Below, piece by piece: positions 57,466 to 64,000 of a stretch of 64,000 bases of DNA (position 1 is its first letter; every line of letters starts with the position of its first letter). This DNA comes from Bidens hawaiensis. Taxonomy: Eukaryota; Streptophyta; Magnoliopsida; Asterales; Asteraceae. The translations under genes and the position numbers were made by a program. The notes under the pieces were generated by a model. It did no database searches. It was not told the origin of the DNA and saw nothing but the letters and a program-made list of their open reading frames with translations. The stretch covers positions 97,719 through 161,718 of the forward strand of contig JAIQDT010007380.1 in assembly GCA_021521415.1 (NCBI GenBank). Reading direction: 5' to 3'.

Positions 57466-60444
57466 TTACATAAACAAACTAGGGTAAAACTTGCGCATCT
57501 CATCCTCGGCTTCCCAAGTAGCATCTGATCCCTTACGGTGTTTCCATATCACTTTTACCAAAGGTATAATCTTGTGACGAAGCTGCTTCTCCTTGCGGTC
57601 AACGATCGCTATCGGTTGCTCGATGTAGTTCAAGTGTTCATCAACCTCAATGTCCATCAATGGCACGTGAGACGTGTCATCAGCTAGACACTTCCTCAGA
57701 TGAGAAACATGGAAGGTTGAATGAATTCCTTCTAACTCATCGGGTAAATCCAGTTTATAAGCTACTTCACCCACACGATTTACAATCTTGAACGGTCCAA
57801 TGTACCTCGGACTCAACTTTCCTCTTTTCCTAAAACGGATAATCCCCTTCCAAGGCGAGACCTTAAGCATCACATTGTCACCAACGTTAAACTCAATTGG
57901 TCGTCGCCGCTTATCTGCATAAGACTTTTGTCTGTCTTGAGCGGCTTTCATTCTTGCTTTGATCTGATCGAACTTTGAAGACGTTCCTTGAACCACTTCT
58001 AGGCTTCCCATTTCTTTCTGACCAATCTCACCCCAACACACCGGGGTTCTACATCGTCTACCGTAAAGCATCTCATACGGTGGCATACCAATACTTGAAT
58101 GGTAACTGTTGTTATAGGAGAACTCTGCCAGGTGCAGATGATCATCCCAACTTCCACCAAAATCTAAAACACAAGCACGTAGCATATCCTCAAGGGTTTG
58201 GATCGTCCTTTCAGACTGTCCATCAGTTTGAGGATGATACGCCGTACCGATGTTCAACCTCGTCCCCATAGCTTCATGGAATTTCTTCCAAAACCTCGAA
58301 GTAAACCGTGTATCTCTATCAGACACGATCGATAACGGTACTCCATGCTTGGTTACCACTTCCTTGATGAACAAGCTTGCTAACATTTCTGACGAAATGG
58401 CCTCTCGTATGGGCAGAAAGTGAGCACTCTTGGTCAAACGGTCCACAATCACCCAGATGGTATCATGTTGCTTAGCTGTACGAGGTAGCTTAGTTATGAA
58501 ATCCATGGTGATGTGTTCCCATTTCCACTCAGGTATCTCTAGCGGTTGCATCTTCCCATAAGGCTTTTGGTGCTCGGCTTTGACTTGTAAGCAAGTTAAG
58601 CACTTACTAACATAATCCACTACATCGTTCTTCATTCCTGGCCACCAGTAATCTCTTTTCAAGTCTTGGTACATCTTTGTAGCTCCAGGATGGATTGAGT
58701 ACCTTGACTTATGAGCTTCATCTAAGATTCGACTTCTAAGATCACCATGTCGTGGGATCCACATACGGTCGAACCTAGTTTTAACTCCATGAGTGTTTTC
58801 CATCAACTCGTCTTGCTGGCCATAAATCCTTTCTTTCTTTACTAACCCTTCATCTACTAACACTTCTGACTGCACTTTGATGATTTCTTCAAAAAGACTT
58901 GAGTTCATGATCAACTTATATGACTTCACTGTTGCAAGGACTTCCTCATTCTTACTACTTAACGCATCAGCGACCACGTTAGCTTTACCGGGGTAATACC
59001 TAATCTCACAGTCGTAATCCTTTATCAATTCTAACCATCTTCTCTGCCTCATGTTCAGTTCTTTCTGTTCGAAGAAGTACTTTAAACTCTTATGATCGGT
59101 ATAGATAGTACACTTAGTACCGTACAGATAATGCCTCCATATCTTAAGAGCATGCACTACAGCTGCTAACTCCAGATCATGCGTCGGATAAGTACTCTCA
59201 TGGACCTTCAACTGTCTAGACGCGTAGGCTATCACCTTCCCTCGTTGCATCAACACGCAACCTAACCCTTGATGCGAGGCATCAGCACAAACAACAAAAT
59301 CCTCACCACCATCGGGTAAAGTAAGGATTGGAGCTTGCGTGAGTCTCTTCTTCAATTCTTCAAAGGCTTCCTCCTGAAACTTTCCCCAACTGAATACTAT
59401 CGACTTTCAAGTCATACCGGTCAGCGGTGCGGCTATCTTGGAGAAACCTTCGATGAATCTCCTATAGTAGCCAGCTAACCCTAGGAAGCTTCGTATATCA
59501 GTCGGATTCTGCGGAGTCTTCCAATTCGTTATCGCTTCAATCTTAGATGGGTCCACGGTAATCCCCTCCGGATTAACCACATGACCTAAAAATTGCACTT
59601 CTCTTAACCAGAATGCGCACTTCGAAAACTTGGCATACAACTTCTCTTTCTTCAGAGTCTCCAGTACCTCTCTCAGATGCTCAGCATGTTCAGACTCGCT
59701 CTTTGAATAAACCAATATATCATCGATGAAGACGATAACTGACTTATCCAACATCGGTCGACACACCCTATTCATCATGTCCATAAATGCTGCAGGAGCA
59801 TTGGTTAGACCGAATGACATTACGAGGAACTCTTAGTGTCCATACCGTGTTCGGAACGCTGTCTTAGGGATGTCTGCCTCTTTCACCTTCAGCTGATGGT
59901 AGCCTGATCTGAGATCTATTCGTGAGAACCAACTTGAACCTTGCAGTTGGTCAAACAGATCATCAATCCTTGGCAAAGGATATCTGTTCTTTACCGTAAG
60001 CTTATTCAACTCACGATAGTCTATGCACATTCTCATACTTCCATCCTTCTTTTTCACGAACAATACTGGTGCGCCCCACGGGGAAACACTCGGTCTTATG
60101 AAACCCTTGTCGAGGAGTTCTTGCAGTTGTGACATCAATTCTTTCATCTCGGACGGTGCTAGACGGTAAGGCGCTTTCGCGACAGGTTGGGCTCCTGGTA
60201 TTAAATCTATCTGAAATTCTATCTCTCGCTCTTGTGGCAACCCCGGAAGATCCTCAGGGAATACTTCTGGGTAGTCGCGCACAATAGGAACATCTTTCAT
60301 TTCTTTCGTCTCGGCCGTAGCGTTGACGACATACGCCAGGTAGGCACAACACCCTCGCCTTAGCAAACCCTCGGCTTTCATCATCGAAATGACATTAAGC
60401 CCAGAACTTTCCTTATCACCATAGACCGTTACCCGCGCTACCAT
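57466..60444 (-). pseudogene. Pol of the chromovirus (RT, RNase H, integrase, chromodomain)
   Basis: One frame from 60444 with two in-frame stops. RT runs from about 60300 ([40 protein letters not shown]); a TAA at about 59837 interrupts the RYGH-EFLVM block; [11 protein letters not shown] is the catalytic box (near 59720). A TGA at 59407 sits between RT and RNase H. RNase H has [17 protein letters not shown] and [10 protein letters not shown]. Integrase has [14 protein letters not shown] ... CLTCLQ, then Asp in [10 protein letters not shown], Asp in [10 protein letters not shown] and Glu in [11 protein letters not shown]. The last 60 residues ([16 protein letters not shown] ... [17 protein letters not shown]) form a chromodomain-type tail, used in related elements to direct integration to heterochromatin. 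From 59355 it is open for 629 residues. Confidence 0.92.
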
Positions 60445-62108
60445 CCAATGACTTTAACCTTATAATCCTACTCTTACATACTATCTAAGCCTCAAACTCA
60501 GACAACCAATCCATACCCAACACCACATCGAACCCTCCCAAGGTCATAACGTACAAGGTAATCGGGAACTCATGTCCTTCCAATTCTATCTTACAGTTCT
60601 TAACCATCTTTGTTATTTTAACCGAAGTGTCACTGGCGGTTTCTACTACAAAAGTTTCAGACACTCGGCAGCCTTTCATTTTAGCGAGTTTACTAAATGT
60701 CGTAGCTACAAAACTTCTATTCGCACCAGAATCAAATAATACTGAAGCAGAAATACCGTTTACTAGAAACGTACCTGTGACAACATCCGGAATCTGCTTG
60801 GCTTGTTCTTGGGTCAGCATGTAGGCTCTAGTTCTTGGCCTAGCATGATCGGCATTTTTCCTTCCACTACCTCCAGCTTCACTCTCGGTACACTCCCTAG
60901 CAAAGTGACCCGTCTTACCACACTTGTAGCATGCAGGCTTAGAACTGCACTCATGAGCATAATGACCTGCCTTCCCACACTTGTAGCAAACATTCGACCC
61001 AAATCTACATTCTCCGGCATGAATCTTTCCACACTTATGACATGTATCCGAACCCTTTCCCCACCTACACTCACCACTGTGTGCCTTGCCACAGGTCTTG
61101 CACGACCTGTTCTCCCAAACTCTCGGCTGCTTTTTCTTAGGGTTCCACATCTGGGTACCGGGTCGTTTAGTAGGAGCGACCCATTTCTTTTCTTTCTTCT
61201 CGTCTCCCACCACCACATCATCCGCAGTCAAGTCTGCATAGACCATTTCTGCGAGTTCGACAACAGAATCGAAAGTAGCAGGTTTACTTGTCCTGACTAA
61301 CATGCGGACTCTCTGTGGTAATCCCCTCACGTAACACTTGATCCTTTTAGCCTCAGTGTTGACCATATCGGGCACCAACCTAGACATTCGATTGAACTCG
61401 GTGGTGTACTCACGATGTGTCATTGTCCCAGCTTTCAAGTTTAGGAACTTCATCTCCGCCCTTTCAACCTCGGCGTCAGCACATAACTTCATCATCACTA
61501 ACTCCTTCAGATCGTCCCATTTCATCTCCTTGATCTCATCACGGGTCTTCCTCTGCTCCACACTCTCCCACCAATACATAGCCTCATCCTCGAATGATTG
61601 AGTAGCATAACCTACCCGCTTGATCGGGACGGCACTCGCTAATGCGGATAACCTTATCCATGGCGGTTATCCACTGAAGAGTAGCGATTGCGTCTCCTAA
61701 ACCAGTCAGCTTAGGCGGATCACAACCTTTGAAGGACTTATAGTTGCAACCGCCTCGGCCCCTCTTCCTATCATCATCTTTCACAGACCTTACCTCACTT
61801 GAGTCACCCCTTTCCCTCTCATCATCCTTTCTACCATTACCACCGGCCCCTTCAACAGTTCTTTCACGGCTTCCAGCAGACCTTCCCGGGGTAATATTCT
61901 TCACAGCAGTGGCCACAGCTTGAACAATAGCTGCTTGAATGGCGGGATCCAGTTGAACTCCTTCATTGTTTTCAGGGTTTCTTCTAGCTGCGCTTCCTTC
62001 GGCTTCGGTGTTGGAAGCTGTCTCAACCGAAGGTTGCTGGACACGACGAGGCCTGCCGCGTCGTCCAGTGCGACCTCCAGCTCCAACAATGTCTCCAGCT
62101 CCAGCCAT
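60445..62108 (-). pseudogene. Gag-protease of the chromovirus with four zinc knuckles
   Basis: Starts at 62108 (MAGAGDIVGAGGRTGRRGRP), with an Arg/Gly-rich N-terminus. A frame change near 61625 precedes the capsid block (MYWWESVEQRKTRDEI, REYTTEFNRMSRLVPDM). Four knuckles follow: CKTCGKAHSGEC and CHKCGKIHAGEC (C-x2-C-x3-H-x3-C), then CYKCGKAGHYAHEC and CYKCGKTGHFAREC (standard C-x2-C-x4-H-x4-C). The protease is marked by VLFDSGANRSFV and VVLGMDWLSEF. A further frame change at about 60480 separates it from RT. Confidence 0.9.
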
Positions 62109-62489
62109 TGTATTCTAAGGGGAAAACACAAACTTCATCACTCAAGGAACTATTCAGTGCAAGGATAGCAAGGCTAACAGGTAATAACAGTGGCCAGCTG
62201 TGACTAGCTGATCACGTTGCTTTCCGTGTCCTATACACTTCCCTTTATGAGTCTATTTGTGCTGGTTCTACTTAAGCAGTTAGTCAAATCAAACAATCAA
62301 TTATTCCTATCCCTGCCGTTCACATATCTTTCCTTTCTCATTAACATATATCATTTAATCATACACTTTACCTTTACTGATCTTGCTTAAGCGACACATG
62401 GCATTCTTGAACTGGCATCTTCTTTCCTTTCTTACTTAAATCCCATTCTCTGTTCGAGTCTAAGCATGCAGGATGCTTAAATCTCTCGA

Positions 62490-62510
62490 ACATATGCTCT
62501 GATACCAACT
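62490..62510 (-). other. Primer binding site of the chromovirus
   Basis: Minus strand AGTTGGTATCAGAGCATATG follows the LTR end; TGGTATCAGAGC is the complement of initiator Met-tRNA and the usual chromovirus primer. Confidence 0.9.
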
Positions 62511-64000
62511 TGTAAGGCCCCGTTACCGGTAACCCTACTTTCGTGTTGGATTTACTCATAAACACAGTTCAAAATATCAGAGTTAATTAAAACATTTACG
62601 CGGAATATAAAACTTTCATAAAACATTACAATATTTCATAACTTGTCTCAAAACATCCTTTGTCTTTCACATTAAAACATTAAAATTAAAACATCATAAG
62701 TCTTCAGATGCCAGGCTCTTGTTCAGTGCCACGTGTCTCCTCAAGCGAGCTGCCTCATCCTACTCACCTGCGTGCATACTAAAAGTCAGCTACGCTGAGT
62801 GAGTTCTAGATAATCACATAATCATACCATTCACATAACATTATATTCTTTCATTCATACTTTCATACTTTCATACTTCCTTACTTTCTTACTTTCTTTT
62901 GTATTAACTTACTTTCATATCTTACGTTATAAAGAGCATTACGCCCTACATTCCTCGAGTATTATTAGGGCTCGGTACCCTCCTTCCTCGAGTATTATTA
63001 GGGCTCGGTACCCTCCTTCCTCGAGTATTATTAGGGCTCGGTACCCTCTTTCCACGAGTATTATTAGGTCTCGGTTTCCCTCTTTCCTCGAATATTAGTA
63101 GGGTTCGGTTCCCTAGTTCTCGAATATTAGTAGGGTTCGATTCCCTCTTCGTTACCATACAACCATACATCATACCTCGAGTATTATTAGGGCTCAGTAC
63201 CCTTTTCGTAACCATACAACCATCATTTCCTTCTTTTATTAACTTTATCACATTCATACACATAAGCATACATATCATACTTACCTTAACTTAGCGTTAC
63301 AACCTGACAGTACGTGCAATATCCGAAGATCGTTCACGTACCGTCAAGCCATCATTCATACATTTCACATTATTCACATAAGGCATACACTTATCTCTTA
63401 GGATAAGCGTATTAACAAACATATTGAGTATGCACACAGCCCCGAAAACATAACACATAAATGGGGCTAGAAACTCACCTGAACACGGTTACGTTCACCG
63501 TTAATCGTAATCCCTTTCTTCAGTTGTGCACAGGCTGACTGTATAACAAGTATACGTATCAATTAACTATCACTTCTCATAATGTATCTCTATCTTTATG
63601 TGACCCACAACGAACGGGGGTCCGGGGGCAGCGCCCCTGGCAGTGGGGTCTAGGGGCGGCAGCCCCTAGCAGGGTACAAGGGGCAGAGCCCCTGGCTGTG
63701 GTCGAGCTGCCAGGTCAGCTTGGAAAAATTTTATTTCCATTAACTGTCTTAACACATTTTTCATTAGATTTTAAATTTATTTTCTAAACGAACTTGGCTT
63801 TAGGCGAAGTTAAACCTCAGGCGAACTTAGCTTTAGGCGAAGTTAAACCTCAGGCGAACTTAGCTTTAGGCGAAGTTAAACCTCAGGCGAACTTAGCTTT
63901 AGGCGAAGTTAAACCTCAGGCGAACTTATCATCAGGCGAACTTAAACTTCAGGCAAACTTGTCATCAGGCGAACTTAGCTTGCAGGCGAAGTTCATCGCT
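62511..64000 (-). repeat. 5' LTR of the chromovirus, cut by the window end
   Basis: The first 1490 bases (on the plus strand) of a copy expected to be about 2.1 kb. It has the same minisatellites and GC block as the 3' LTR. The promoter-bearing part lies outside the window. Confidence 0.93.

Larger units (their letters stand above)
55330..64000 (-). mobile_element. Chromovirus (Ty3/gypsy, Tekay-like) retrotransposon, 5' end beyond window
   Basis: The 3' LTR is at 55330-57423 and the 5' LTR at 62511 to beyond 64000, with gag and pol between on the minus strand. The initiator-Met-tRNA primer site and a C-terminal chromodomain place it among chromoviruses. The LTR parts that can be compared (about 1.49 kb) differ at roughly a dozen sites by eye, near 1 percent, so insertion is fairly recent, but gag and pol carry several frameshifts and stops. 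The base stretch before the left border is gtatc; the matching TSD copy would lie outside the window. Confidence 0.93.

Overview
This window is plant nuclear DNA, most likely from an asterid and probably the daisy family (Asteraceae). The signs are spliced GT-AG introns, plant Ty3/gypsy lineages (Tat, Athila-like, chromovirus), abundant hAT and MULE debris, an AT-rich background, and recognition from memory of an Asteraceae-type reverse transcriptase family and a PB1-like MULE N-terminus. The family assignment is inference. Only one conserved host gene is present: an intact ten-exon SLU7 splicing-factor gene on the minus strand (28608-33440).

Layout. 1-8.7 kb: two head-to-tail terminal-inverted-repeat elements inserted at TA repeats, two copies of an unclassified dispersed repeat, a decayed non-LTR retrotransposon split by a solo LTR with 5-bp target duplications, a third TIR element, and a decayed ~20-bp minisatellite. 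8.7-12 kb: gene-free AT-rich DNA with a SINE-like tRNA relic and a Tourist-like MITE. 12,065-24,471: a very young full-length Tat-lineage LTR retrotransposon (TSD GCATG) inserted in frame into a Ty1/copia relic. It carries gag, a frameshifted pol with two RNase H domains, and an antisense five-exon gene with an intact 913-codon reading frame and its own TATA box. 24.5-28.6 kb: the copia relic, two hAT MITEs with exact 8-bp TSDs, and a CACTG-ended element. 28.6-33.4 kb: SLU7, with hAT elements in two introns. 33.6-54.4 kb: a broken MULE with a GRF-zinc-finger/coiled-coil/TM gene facing its transposase gene tail to tail. The transposase gene is split by an Athila-like retrotransposon (37,891-53,609), which holds a 3.7-kb solo LTR, which holds a 2.2-kb chromovirus solo LTR. 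54.7-64 kb: an Athila pol fragment hit by a young chromovirus whose 5' LTR runs off the window.

The most interesting object is the spliced antisense gene of the Tat element. The sense genomic RNA carries its introns in reverse orientation, so they are not removed at each copying cycle. The element therefore keeps a multi-exon gene through retrotransposition. The sequence supports a protein with a domain like the Pfam 'putative gypsy type transposon' family, acidic/Ser-rich linkers and a long coiled coil. Its function is unknown.
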